A DNA stretch of 64,000 nt from Nitrospira defluvii (GTDB lineage Bacteria; Nitrospirota; Nitrospiria; Nitrospirales; Nitrospiraceae): contig FP929003.1 of the NCBI GenBank assembly GCA_000196815.1, forward strand, positions 682,001 through 746,000, written 5' to 3'. Positions 1 through 8,800 of this stretch are shown here, piece after piece; position 1 is the stretch's first letter; every line of letters begins with the position of its first letter. Position numbers and translations under genes: made by a program. The notes under the pieces were generated by a model, which saw only the letters and a list, made by a program, of their open reading frames with translations, had not been told where the DNA came from and ran no database searches.

Positions 1-20
1 GCTCCCGCCTTTCGTCTGAC

Positions 21-143
21 AGGATGCTGAAAACGGCCTCCAGCGGCGTTCTCGCTTCGTTCGAGGCCTCGACGTACTAGGGCAACGTACGCCTCGCCCT
101 CGCACTCACTGCGGCCTTGCCGGATAGCCGTTGTGAGCATCCT
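21..143. repeat. Dispersed palindromic intergenic repeat, copy 1
   Basis: About 123 bp with terminal inverted repeats: AGGATGCT at 21-28 pairs with AGCATCCT at 136-143. Inside it shows the family landmarks CCAGCGGCGTTCTCGC (40-55), GACGTAC (70-76), GTACGCCTCG (87-96) and GCGGCCTTGC (111-120). Related copies lie at about 165-260, 4123-4258, 5479-5601 and 31327-31450. The element is non-coding and can fold on itself. REP or MITE-like behaviour is inferred; no transposase is nearby. Confidence 0.75.
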
Positions 144-164
144 GTTTTGTTGCTGATCACACAA

Positions 165-260
165 CATGGCCCCCGGCTTCGTTCTCAGGTCGAAAGAATC
201 CTCGACGTACCGCAGAGGGTACGACTCCGGTTCTTTCTCCCCCGCGGTCTTGCCCGGGCA
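165..260. repeat. Dispersed palindromic intergenic repeat, degenerate copy 2
   Basis: A second, more diverged copy directly follows copy 1. It keeps CTTCGTTCTC (177-186), a GTACC/GGGTAC inner hairpin around 207-222 and GCGGTCTTGCCCGGGCA near 244-260. The outer inverted repeats are not clear, so it may be a partial or decayed unit. Two copies side by side suggest tandem insertion or duplication. Confidence 0.55.
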
Positions 261-459
261 AGGCGCGTCTCGGCTCGCCGGGGTTGGGGGGGGGCAGAAG
301 GTCGCCAGGTTGAGCTGCCGGGTGAAATCTGAATGCCAGGAAACTCTGTTGTCCTGCGACATGGAGTTTGTCTTCAATGGCACCAGCACGGCCGTCCAAT
401 TCCGCAGCCTGATTCCTCTCTTCGTTTGACAATCTGCTGCGTCTCCTGAAATCTAGCGC
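261..459. other. Non-coding stretch before the DUF2914 gene
   Basis: No convincing gene is seen. Short open frames here do not resemble any family and overlap the repeats. A run of nine G bases lies at 286-294. A TTGACA hexamer at 426-431 has no good -10 partner at the right distance before the ATG at 460, so no promoter is called. Confidence 0.4.
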
Positions 460-1572
460 ATGGTCTCATTGCAACGATTCCAATCGGTATTAGGCAAACC
501 CTACCTGCCTCCGCTATTTTTCTTCAGCGGAGTAACCTACGACACGTTGGTGTTGACGCGGATCGACCGTCTGCGGGACAACCTGCTGCTGTTGGCGTAC
601 CTGAGCCTGCTGGGTTTTCTGATCGTCCTGACCGGGCGCTTGGGAACACAAGAGGCGACGGTCGACGATCTCCCGGCAGATGCGCCGTTCTTCATGAAAT
701 GGGTCGTGCAGGCCAAGCCCTATGCCCCGATGGCCATTCAGTTCCTGTTGGGCGGCCTCTTCAGCGCCTATGCGATCTTCTATTCCAAAAGCGCGACCTT
801 CGCCGGCACGGCCGTGTTTTTCTGCCTGTTGGTGGCGTTTCTGGTGGCCAACGAATTTCTCCGCAGCCGGTTGTCGAACGTGCAGCTGCTGGTGAGTCTC
901 TACGCCCTCGTCTGTTTCGCGTTTTTTACTTTCTTCTTCCCGGTGATGACCGGCTGGATGAATGCGGTGGTCTTTCTGGCCGGGGCGGCGGTCACCGTGC
1001 TGGTGGTCCTGCGCGTCGTACAGTTGATCTATTGGAACAACTCCGACCGGACGAGGAGCGAGGCGATGTGGGCCGGTGCGCCGGCTCTCGGTCTGATTGC
1101 GCTGCTGGTCGGCTTCTATTTCTTGAACTGGATTCCACCGGTGCCGCTCTCGCTCAAGTACGGCGGGATGTATCACGAGGTGAAGCGCTCGGGTGACCGG
1201 TATGAACTAAGTTTTGAGAAATCCTGGTACGAAGTGTGGAAGAGCTCAGACAGTGTCCTCCCGGCCGACGATCCGGTCTATTGCTTCACGGCAGTCTTCG
1301 CGCCCGTGGCGTTGAAGACCACGATCTATCATCACTGGTATTACCGTCCTGACGCGGGTCAACCTTTCACGGATGCCGACCGCATTCCGCTCAAGATTTC
1401 CGGTGGGCGTGAGGGGGGATATCGAGCCTACACCTTTAAGGAGGGGCTTGATCCGGGGGATTGGCGGGTCGATGTGGAAGCCGAAGACGGTCGCGTCATC
1501 GGCCGGATGGCGGTCAAGGTCTCAGACAAGACGGCGGTGGGGCCGCTGTCATTGACCACGGTGGTGTACTGA
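460..1572 (+). CDS. DUF2914 domain multi-pass membrane protein
   Basis: A 370-residue protein. The N-terminal ~225 residues hold about six to seven hydrophobic segments. The C-terminal ~140 residues form a soluble domain with the DUF2914 pattern: a beta-rich segment with HHWYYR, a basic/glycine stretch, then GDWRVDVE and DGRVIG. DUF2914 has no defined biochemical role; it often sits at the end of membrane proteins or next to peptidoglycan and signalling genes. The domain follows the last membrane helix; its side of the membrane cannot be told from the sequence. The ATG at 460 starts a plausible N-terminus but no strong ribosome site is visible. It stands alone, with 195 bp before the next gene. 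Confidence 0.75.
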   Translation: MVSLQRFQSVLGKPYLPPLFFFSGVTYDTLVLTRIDRLRDNLLLLAYLSLLGFLIVLTGRLGTQEATVDDLPADAPFFMKWVVQAKPYAPMAIQFLLGGLFSAYAIFYSKSATFAGTAVFFCLLVAFLVANEFLRSRLSNVQLLVSLYALVCFAFFTFFFPVMTGWMNAVVFLAGAAVTVLVVLRVVQLIYWNNSDRTRSEAMWAGAPALGLIALLVGFYFLNWIPPVPLSLKYGGMYHEVKRSGDRYELSFEKSWYEVWKSSDSVLPADDPVYCFTAVFAPVALKTTIYHHWYYRPDAGQPFTDADRIPLKISGGREGGYRAYTFKEGLDPGDWRVDVEAEDGRVIGRMAVKVSDKTAVGPLSLTTVVY

Positions 1573-1767
1573 CCGGCCAATTGGAGTCGCACAAGTAAGG
1601 GACTGAGGCTACTTGATGAACAGGAAAGGCCGACGCCCGGGCTCGATATTCAGACGGCCCCCAACGAGTTTTGAATCTGTAAGCGCGACGAATACGATAA
1701 GATGATCATGTGTGTGTCTTGTTTCCGCACGCCAAGATACAAGCAGGCGGTATAAGGAGGTCTGATT

Positions 1768-2661
1768 ATGGTTGGGCATCAGTTGAGGCTCATGGCGGTG
1801 ATCGTTCTGTCGCTGTACGCGTGGACGTTGCCCGCCATCGCGGATGAGCCGCCTCCGCGGGCGCTGCCTTGGCAAGTCGGGCCTACCGAAGCGAAGTTGG
1901 GGGATCAAGCCCTGCTGAAACTTCCTACGGGCTACCGATTTCTTGGCGCGCAGGAGACGCAGCAATTGCTGAAACAAATGGGGAACTTCCCGTCCGGCTC
2001 GGAGCTAGGCTTGATTACGGCGACGGGCAAGGGGGAGCAGTGGTTCATGGTGGTCCGGTATATCGATGCGGGTTACGTGAAGGATGACGAGGCGGCCAAT
2101 TGGGACGCCGATGCGCTGATGACCTCCATTAAGGACGGCACGGAAGAAGACAACAAGACCCGCCAGGCGCAAGGGTTTCCCCCGCTGATCATTCGTGGAT
2201 GGGAAGAAAAGCCGCATTACGACAAGACCGCGAACAAGGTGGTCTGGGCCATCTCCGCGCAGGAGCGGGAATCGTCGGTGGGGGTGAATTACAACACGCT
2301 GGCCTTAGGGCGGCAGGGGTATCTCAGCATGAACATGGTGGGCTCCCTGGAACAATTGCCGCTGCTGAAGCCGCACGTCGGCCTGCTGTTGTCCAATGTG
2401 GAGTTTATCGAGGGGAAACGGTATACCGATTTCGACAGTACCACCGACAAGGTGGCCGCGGTCGGCCTGTCGGCGCTCATCGCCGGCGCGGCGATCAAGT
2501 CCGGCCTCTTGGCGAAGCTCTGGGGGTTCATCATTCCGTTGGTGATTGCGGGAAAGAAGCTGTTGATGCTGCTGGTGATCGCGCTCGGCGGATTGGCCGC
2601 CAAGTATTTCAACAAGAAACCCAAGCCGGAGCAGGCGGGCGGCGGAGGATTGCCGTCGTGA
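1768..2661 (+). CDS. DUF2167 family membrane-anchored protein
   Basis: A 297-residue protein with a signal peptide (residues 1-25, ending near IADEPP), a soluble middle domain (about 30-215) and two hydrophobic segments near residues 228-275 followed by a lysine-rich tail. The spacing of the LPWQVGP start, the AISAQERE stretch and the C-terminal helices matches DUF2167 membrane proteins, whose function is unknown. A strong ribosome site, AAGGAGGT at 1754-1761, fixes the ATG at 1768. Its stop overlaps the GTG start of the next gene (GTGA), so it is probably co-translated with the M50 peptidase. The 195 bp upstream carries no other gene. Confidence 0.8.
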   Translation: MVGHQLRLMAVIVLSLYAWTLPAIADEPPPRALPWQVGPTEAKLGDQALLKLPTGYRFLGAQETQQLLKQMGNFPSGSELGLITATGKGEQWFMVVRYIDAGYVKDDEAANWDADALMTSIKDGTEEDNKTRQAQGFPPLIIRGWEEKPHYDKTANKVVWAISAQERESSVGVNYNTLALGRQGYLSMNMVGSLEQLPLLKPHVGLLLSNVEFIEGKRYTDFDSTTDKVAAVGLSALIAGAAIKSGLLAKLWGFIIPLVIAGKKLLMLLVIALGGLAAKYFNKKPKPEQAGGGGLPS

Positions 2662-3371
2662 AAATTCTCCTGCTGCTCCTCGGCGGCCTCAAATTCGGCA
2701 AGATCGCCCTCACGGGCGGGACCATGCTGCTGTCGATGGTGGTCTATAGTTTTATCTTCGGCTGGTGGTATGCCGTGGGCTTCGTGCTGCTGATCCTGTT
2801 TCACGAGCTAGGACACTACGCTGCCGCCAAGCAACGCAATCTGAATGTGGGGGCTCCGACCTTCATTCCGTTCGTCGGTGCCTGGATTCAACTCAAAGAA
2901 CAGCCCATGGACGTGGAAACCGAGGCCTATGTGGGCATCGCCGGTCCGGTGGCGGGAACCTTTGCCGCGATGGCCTGCTACTACGCGGCAGAATACACGC
3001 AGAGTCAGTTGCTGCTGGCCCTGGCCTATGCCGGATTCATGATCAACCTCTTCAATCTCATTCCGCTGTCGCCGCTCGACGGCGGGCGCATCACGGCCAT
3101 CATTTCGCCGAAGGTGTGGTGGCTGGGCGTACCGATCCTGATCGGCTTGTTCGTCATGAACCACAGTCCCATGTTGCTGTTGATCGCCATCATGGCCATT
3201 CCCCACGTCATGTCCACCTTCCGTGGCGGCCCCCCCGGCCTGCCCGAACGCTACTACGAGGTGCCGCTCACCACCAAGGTCAGTTATGGCCTGTACTACC
3301 TCGGCCTGGCCGCATTTCTTGGTATCATGAGTTATGAGACACATCTGCTGCTGCCCTCCGGACGAGGTTAA
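2658..3371 (+). CDS. Site-2 protease-like M50 family metallopeptidase
   Basis: A 237-residue integral membrane protein. It has the zinc-binding HELGH motif (His49, Glu50, His53) within a hydrophobic helix, and LSPLDGG (Asp141) as the third ligand region, both typical of compact M50/site-2 proteases that cleave within the membrane. No PDZ or CBS domain is present. The frame stays open far upstream, but the GTG at 2658 overlapping the DUF2167 stop gives the expected N-terminal helix and is chosen as start. The physical link to the DUF2167 protein suggests that protein may be a partner or substrate; this is inference. The substrate is unknown. Confidence 0.85.
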   Translation: MKILLLLLGGLKFGKIALTGGTMLLSMVVYSFIFGWWYAVGFVLLILFHELGHYAAAKQRNLNVGAPTFIPFVGAWIQLKEQPMDVETEAYVGIAGPVAGTFAAMACYYAAEYTQSQLLLALAYAGFMINLFNLIPLSPLDGGRITAIISPKVWWLGVPILIGLFVMNHSPMLLLIAIMAIPHVMSTFRGGPPGLPERYYEVPLTTKVSYGLYYLGLAAFLGIMSYETHLLLPSGRG

Positions 3372-3404
3372 CCGGATCGTCCATTCCCGTCACTTCTAAC
3401 CGGG

Positions 3405-4121
3405 TTGGATGTTGTGAACGCGTTCACGGCCGAAGTGAGCCGCATTCAGGATCTGACGCATGACGTGCGGGCGATCGAACTGCGGCTTCTGGAGCCGGCG
3501 AGCATCACGTTCAAGGCCGGGCAATTCGTATCATTCGAAGTGCCGAAGGCGGGGCAGTCTCGACCGTTGACCAGGCCCTATTCCATTGCGTCATCGCCGG
3601 GTCAGCGGGACCGGATCTTGCTCGTGCTGAATCTCGTTCAGGGTGGACCGGGGTCAAGTTATCTGTTCGGCTTACGGGAAGGAGAGCGAACTTCTTTCAA
3701 GGGGCCGGCAGGGGCTTTCTATCTGCGGGACGATGGGGCAAGAGACCTGTTGTTCGTCGCGACGGGAACGGGGATTGCTCCCCTCCGCAGTATGATCCTG
3801 GCTCAATTGGTGCGTGGGGATTCGCGATCCGTCACGCTGGTCTGGGGAGTCCGCAGTCAGCGGGACCTCTATTGGCAGGAGGAACTGACGGCCCTGGCGG
3901 CGGACCATCCCAACTTTTTTTCTGTGACTATGCTGTCCAGGCCGGAGCCCGGGTGGCAAGGTGAGCGTGGTCGAGTCACGGCGTGGGTCGATGCGCGGAT
4001 CTCCTCCGTCAGCAAGCTCGCCGTCTATCTTTGCGGCGGGAGCGGGATGATCAAGGACGTGACGGCCGGGCTCAATGCCAAAGGGCTGTGCCCGATCTAT
4101 AGAGAGAAATATTACGATTAG
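3405..4121 (+). CDS. Ferredoxin-NAD(P)+ reductase-like FAD/NAD(P) oxidoreductase
   Basis: A 238-residue single-chain reductase of the ferredoxin-NADP reductase fold. The N-terminal barrel has RPYS (57-60) for FAD; the NAD(P) domain has GTGIAP (121-126) and a CGG motif near the C-terminus followed by an aromatic-rich end (KYYD). No 2Fe-2S domain is fused, so it should pass electrons between NAD(P)H and a separate carrier such as ferredoxin or flavodoxin; the partner cannot be told from the sequence. Start is uncertain: TTG at 3405 or GTG at 3414. It ends just before a palindromic repeat that separates it from a convergent gene. Confidence 0.85.
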   Translation: MDVVNAFTAEVSRIQDLTHDVRAIELRLLEPASITFKAGQFVSFEVPKAGQSRPLTRPYSIASSPGQRDRILLVLNLVQGGPGSSYLFGLREGERTSFKGPAGAFYLRDDGARDLLFVATGTGIAPLRSMILAQLVRGDSRSVTLVWGVRSQRDLYWQEELTALAADHPNFFSVTMLSRPEPGWQGERGRVTAWVDARISSVSKLAVYLCGGSGMIKDVTAGLNAKGLCPIYREKYYD

Positions 4122-4122
4122 C

Positions 4123-4258
4123 AGGCCGATGAAAGAGGGCGCCAACGGCGTTCTCGCGTCGCTCACTCCTTCGACGCACAAGTGGTAAAACGGGAATACG
4201 GGTTGAGTGTATCCGCTCGCTCGCTGCGGCCTTGTTCGCGACCTCTTTGGGCAGCCCG
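4123..4258. repeat. Dispersed palindromic intergenic repeat, copy 3
   Basis: Starts two bases after the reductase stop. Landmarks shared with the other copies are CCAACGGCGTTCTCGCGTCG (4142-4161), TTCGACGCAC, CTCGCTCGCTGCGGCCTTG and a closing GGGCAGCC. The middle differs (an insertion-like segment around 4182-4215) and the outer arms are imperfect. It lies between convergent genes, where such palindromes can stop transcription or protect mRNA ends. Confidence 0.6.
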
Positions 4259-4287
4259 GAGGCCTCTCCCCTTCCGGGGCAGGGGAC

Positions 4288-4482
4288 CTACTCAGTCTTG
4301 GGGGCGCATTTAGTCGTATGCTGAAACACGCACTTGGGGCAGGTATAGTGAATGAACTGGCCGCCGGCGACCAGACGCTTGGTCATGGGGACCTTGCACC
4401 AGGTGCAGAGACGTTCCGGCAATTCAGCGGTCGGCGCAGAAGGATTCGATGGGGGTGTCGACGTATCAGCCATGGTCGGCAT
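4288..4482 (-). CDS. Small zinc-ribbon protein of unknown function
   Basis: A 64-residue protein with CTWC (Cys26, Cys29) and CPKC (Cys48, Cys51) plus Cys59, a spacing suited to one zinc-binding ribbon. The N-terminal 20 residues are Pro/Ser/Thr-rich and likely disordered. Nothing else marks a function. It is read toward the reductase gene, with repeat copy 3 between them. The start ATG at 4482 has a weak upstream site; a second ATG three codons in is equally possible. The paired CxxC motifs make a real gene likely. Confidence 0.6.
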   Translation of the reverse strand: MPTMADTSTPPSNPSAPTAELPERLCTWCKVPMTKRLVAGGQFIHYTCPKCVFQHTTKCAPKTE

Positions 4483-4545
4483 TCTCGCTAAGGGGTCGAG
4501 AGTTTGTCAATGTGCGAGAAGCACGAGAAATTTCGGAGATAAATA

Positions 4546-4574
4546 TTTACAGGGTTTCAAACGTTCAGTATATT
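4546..4574 (+). promoter_or_regulatory. Sigma-70-type promoter for the SpeD-like gene
   Basis: TTTACA (4546-4551), 17-bp spacer, TATATT (4569-4574). Transcription would begin near 4581, downstream of an in-frame ATG at 4573, which supports the later start at 4627. Confidence 0.55.
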
Positions 4575-4626
4575 GCAAACATGTGTGCTCACTCCCACCA
4601 TTCCCAACAGAAAGGTCATATCGCAT

Positions 4627-5070
4627 ATGCACAACGCAGAAGGTGCCACCTCCGACGACATCTCATCATCTTCAGCCAGGGTTGCTGACTCCGCAGTCCA
4701 TCCGGACTCTGTCGGACCCGGCAAAGCCTGGGGCATTTGCACCTCTGTTGACCTCCATGATTGCATCCCCGAACGCATTCGCGACGCCAAACAAATAGAA
4801 GCCTACGTTGTGCAGCTCTGCGAGCTGATCGAAATGAAGCGGTATGGCGCCTGCCAGATCGTGAATTTCGGAGAAGGCCGCGTGGCGGGCTACAGCATGG
4901 TGCAGTTGATCGAGACCTCCTTGATCAGCGGGCACTTCGCCAACGACACCAACAGCGCCTATCTCGATATTTTCAGTTGCAAGGGCTACGAGCCGGCCGT
5001 CGTCGAAGAATTCTCCAAAGCCTTCTTCGGCGCCCGTCGTTCGAGCCATCGGGCCATGTTGCGGTACTAG
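4627..5070 (+). CDS. SpeD (S-adenosylmethionine decarboxylase)-family protein, probable altered specificity
   Basis: A 147-residue protein whose last ~115 residues align with short bacterial SpeD proenzymes, which self-cleave before a serine to make a pyruvoyl cofactor. The aligned serine (Ser98), the processing histidine five residues on (His103) and the catalytic cysteine (Cys118) are all kept, with the same spacing (S-x4-H-x14-C) as the Thermotoga enzyme. The residue before the serine is Thr instead of the usual Glu, the one after is Leu instead of His, and the HTWPEYGY segment that lines the AdoMet site is replaced by HFANDTNS. So it may still form pyruvoyl but probably not bind AdoMet. 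No spermidine synthase lies nearby; an SCP2 gene follows 62 bp later. The start is the ATG at 4627 after AAAGG. Confidence 0.7.
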   Translation: MHNAEGATSDDISSSSARVADSAVHPDSVGPGKAWGICTSVDLHDCIPERIRDAKQIEAYVVQLCELIEMKRYGACQIVNFGEGRVAGYSMVQLIETSLISGHFANDTNSAYLDIFSCKGYEPAVVEEFSKAFFGARRSSHRAMLRY

Positions 5071-5132
5071 ACCAAGGACACAGATACTTCCGGTTTCCGG
5101 CAAGAGGCGTTGTCTTGCCGGAACCATATCCC

Positions 5133-5477
5133 ATGAATTCGACACCACCGAAAACCGTGCGGGCGTTTTTCTCCACACTCGCCGGTAAACTCGATCCTGA
5201 AGCAGCCGAAGGACTGGATGCCGTCTACCAGTTCAACCTGAACGGCGCTGATGGAGGACAGTACCAACTGCAGATCCGGGACGGTGTCTGTCAGGTTTCT
5301 GAAGGCACCCACCCGGATCCGCACGTGACCCTGGCGATGTCGGGGGAGGATTGTCTGAAGGTGTTGAACGGTCAGGTCAGCGGCACGATGGTGGCCATGA
5401 CCGGGCGGCTGCGTATCAGTGGTGATATGGGCCTGGCCATGCAGCTCGCCTCGCTCTTTCCAAGTCTCCGCCCATAA
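5133..5477 (+). CDS. SCP2 sterol-binding domain protein
   Basis: A 114-residue single-domain protein of the SCP2 lipid-carrier fold. The recognisable parts are the beta strands around FNLNGADGG, a DPHVTLAMSGED segment and the closing helix region GRLRISGDMGLAMQL, typical of stand-alone SCP2 domains that hold a hydrophobic ligand. The frame is open far upstream, but the ATG at 5133 gives the normal family length. It follows the SpeD-like gene on the same strand and probably shares its promoter. Ligand and role are unknown. It ends directly before repeat copy 4. Confidence 0.8.
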   Translation: MNSTPPKTVRAFFSTLAGKLDPEAAEGLDAVYQFNLNGADGGQYQLQIRDGVCQVSEGTHPDPHVTLAMSGEDCLKVLNGQVSGTMVAMTGRLRISGDMGLAMQLASLFPSLRP

Positions 5478-5478
5478 C

Positions 5479-5601
5479 AGGCTGTTGAGAAAGGCCGCCA
5501 GCGGCGTTCTCGGTCGCACGTCTCCCTGCGACGTACCCAGAGGGTACGCCTCAGTCGCCGTGCTTCCTGCGGCCTTGCTGGGCAGCCTTTCTGAACAGCC
5601 T
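5479..5601. repeat. Dispersed palindromic intergenic repeat, copy 4 (best preserved)
   Basis: A 123-bp element with long imperfect terminal inverted repeats: AGGCTGTTGAGAAAGGCCGC at the left and GCGGCC...TTTCTGAACAGCCT at the right. In its centre GTACCC (5533-5538) and GGGTAC (5542-5547) form a perfect six-pair hairpin with an AGA loop. It starts two bases after the SCP2 stop, in a convergent intergenic space. Confidence 0.8.
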
Positions 5602-5829
5602 ACGACTGATTCTGAGGGGGGCAGTGACTGTCCAGGTCCCCTCGTTTCCATCGCGTTCAAGTAGTTTGTCAGCAACCCCCTAGCGAACGTCACATCCTGC
5701 TTCGGTGCCCTGACGCTACACCCGCTCTTTGTCCGCGCTACCATAGCGTCAATCGTCAACAGTGGAAGTCTTTGGGCACATTTCTGTGACGCGATTGACG
5801 AATGACGATTGACGGCATGTGGTCTGTTA
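5602..5829. other. Intergenic space between convergent genes with a distant inverted repeat
   Basis: No gene is seen. CGTCAATCGTC (5747-5757) and GACGATTGACG (5804-5814) are an exact 11-bp inverted repeat 46 bp apart. It could form a long-range hairpin between the SCP2 gene and the RND pump end, but there is no T-run, so it is not called a terminator. Confidence 0.35.
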
Positions 5830-8800
5830 CTACGCCGGTTGTGTCGCCGGTGTTTCCGAGTCAGCCGCCGCCAGTTGATCCGCCCGCCGCGGGAACCGCT
5901 CCTCCAGCATCGTGTAGACGGTGGGCACGAGGAACAGGGTCAGGATCGTCGAGACCGTGAGCCCTCCCACGACGGCGCGCGCGAGCGGGGCATTGGTTTC
6001 GCTGCCGGTGCCGAGTCCGAGGGCCATGGGCATCAGTCCGACCACGGTGGCAAGTGAAGTCATGAGAATGGGGCGTAGTCTGGTGCGCGAGGCCGTGACG
6101 ACGGCGGCGGCGAGGTCCAGGCCCCGGCGTCGCAGCACATTCGTATAGTCCACCAACAGGACGCCGTTGGAGACCACGATTCCCAGCATCATGATGAGGC
6201 CCATGAGGGAGGAGGTGGAGATGGTGGTGTTGGTCAAATAGAGGATCACGATCACACCGGGGATTCCCATCGGCACGGAAAACATGATGATGAAGGGGTC
6301 GATCAGTGATTTGAACTGTGCGGCCATCACCATGTAGACCAGGATCAATGCCAGGGCGCTGGCATAGGTGAGGCCTTCGAACGTTTCGCGTTGTTGTTGG
6401 ATTTGTCCGGCGAGCCGGATACTGAATCCCGGCGGCAGCTGCATCTGGGCGAACGCCGACTCCAGGTCTTGGGCAATCGAGCCGAGGTCGCGGCCGACAG
6501 GGTTGGCGGTGATATGGACGACGCGTTGGAAGTATTTTCGCTCGATCTTTACGGGCCCCGCGTTCAGCTTCAGCGTCGCCAGGTTTTTGAGGAGCACCGG
6601 CTCTCCGTTCTTTGTCGTCAACAGCACATTTTCGATGGCCGACAGGTCCTTGCGATGTTCGTCTGCGAGCCAGGCGCTGATGTAGTATTCATTGCCGTTC
6701 TGGGGGTCGGTGAAGATGATCGGATCGGTCTGGCCGTTGCCGTTCAGTGAAAACAAAACGGCGTTGGCCACGTCCGTTTCGCTGATCCCCAAGAGCGCGG
6801 CCTTTTCCCGATCCACGACGACGTTGACCTCGGGGTAGTTTTCCTCCCGGCTGACCTCAATGTCGGCCATGCCGGGAATCTTGTGCATCGTGTCCTGTAC
6901 CTGGTGGATGACGGTGCGGGCCTTCTCGAAATCGTAGCCGTATATCTCGACATCGATCGACTTCTGCGAGCCGAAGCTGGTCACGCGTTTCACCAGCCCT
7001 CCCGGATCGAAGAACATCGCGACGCCGGGGAAGAGCTTGATGATTGCCGGTCTGACGGCGTTCATGATCTCGACCTGGTTGCGCCGGCGCTTGTCGGGCG
7101 ACACCAAATAGACCGAAATGACCGAGGTGTGCGGGCCGGTGTTGGGATTGAACAGGGACGAGCGTCCTTGCGCCAGCACGCCGGTACTGGAGGCGATCGC
7201 TTCCAGTTCATCCGGGGGGATCTTTTCCCGAAGCACACGCTCGACCTCGGCGACCTGATCCACGGTTTTTTCCACCCGCTGGCCGACCGGGCCGCGGAGC
7301 ACGATCCGGAACTGGCTTTCGTCCGAGACCGGGAGAAATTCGGTGCCGATCAAGGGCAGCAGCAGCAGTGATCCGACGAAAATCGTGATCACTGAAACCA
7401 GCAAGGTGCGCCGGTGTGCCAGCACCCAGCGCAGGCTGCGTTCGTATCCTTCATCGAGCGCGTCGTACCGGCGCTGGCTCCACTGCATGATGTTCACGAA
7501 CCAGGAGGGCAAGGAACGGTGCGCCTCCTCCTCCGGCTTCAAGAAGCGATAACAAAGCGCCGGTGTGACGGTGCGGGAAACGAAGAACGAGGTGAACAGG
7601 GCGATGGCGATCGTGAGGGTCAGCGGGATGAGCAGGAGCCGCGCGATACCCACGATGAAAAACATGGGCAGGAAGACGACGACGGTCGTGACCGTCGAGG
7701 CGAAGATCGGCATGGCCACTTCGCGGGCGGCGTTGACGATGGCATCCCAGCGGTTCCGGTCGATGTTCAAATGACGCTGAATGTTTTCCAATTCCACGAT
7801 GGAGTCGTCCACCAGCCGGCCGATGCCCAGCGCCAACCCGCCCATCGTGAAGACATTCAGCGTCTGGTTGCTGAAATAGAGGACGATAAAAGTCACGAGA
7901 ATCGACAGCGGAATAGCGACGGAGATGATCAGCGTGCTGGTCAGGTTCCTCAGAAACAGCAGAATGACCGCCGCCGCGAGCAGCGAGCCATGGAGGGCCT
8001 GCTCGATGAGGTTTTTGATCGATTGCCGGATATAGATCGATTGATCGAAGGAGATGCCCAGTTGCACGCCGGGCGGAATGCCGATCATTTTGGGAATGGC
8101 CTTCCGTAAGGCGTCGACCACTTCCACCGTATTGGCGATCGGCTGCTTGTTCACGCGTAAGTAGACCGATCGTTTGCCGTCCGTGCGGACAACGTTCGTC
8201 TGAATGTCCGACGAGTCGCTGAGGACGCCGACATCACGCACACGCACCGGGTTACCCCGTTGGTCGATTTTCACCACGACGTCGTTGATGGGCTCCACCG
8301 TCTTGAACTGCGTGTTGGTGAACACGTTGTAGTCGAGGTTCCCGGCTTTGATGTCGCCCGACGGCAGAATGAGATTGGAGGCCTTGACGGCTTTGACCAC
8401 GTCCAGAATGGAGAGGCCGCGCGCCTGGAGCAGGGCCGGGTCGAGATTGATGTTGATCTGCCGGATCTTGCCGCCTTCGACGGTCGCCGCCGCCACGTTG
8501 GAGATTTGTTCGATCTGCGGGGCGATCGTGTTGTAGGCCAGGTCGTAGAGCGCTCGTTCGTCCAGATCGCCGCCTGATGCCGTCACGAAGGCCACGGGAA
8601 TGTTCGAGACATCGAATTTCACGATGAACGGCTGCAGAATCCCGGGCGGCAGGCTGTTCAAAATCTGGGTGATGCGCTGCATCACCTCCATCTGGCCCAC
8701 GTTGATGTCCGCACCCCAGTTGAACCAGACCTGCACCGCGCCGATGCCTTGTTTGGCGAAGGACTCGACATGTTCGACGTTCGAGGCGGAGCTGACGGCC

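Noticed and set aside
117-432. Short open frames on both strands near the window start
   Set aside because: They lie over the palindromic repeats, overlap each other and show no motif or ribosome site.
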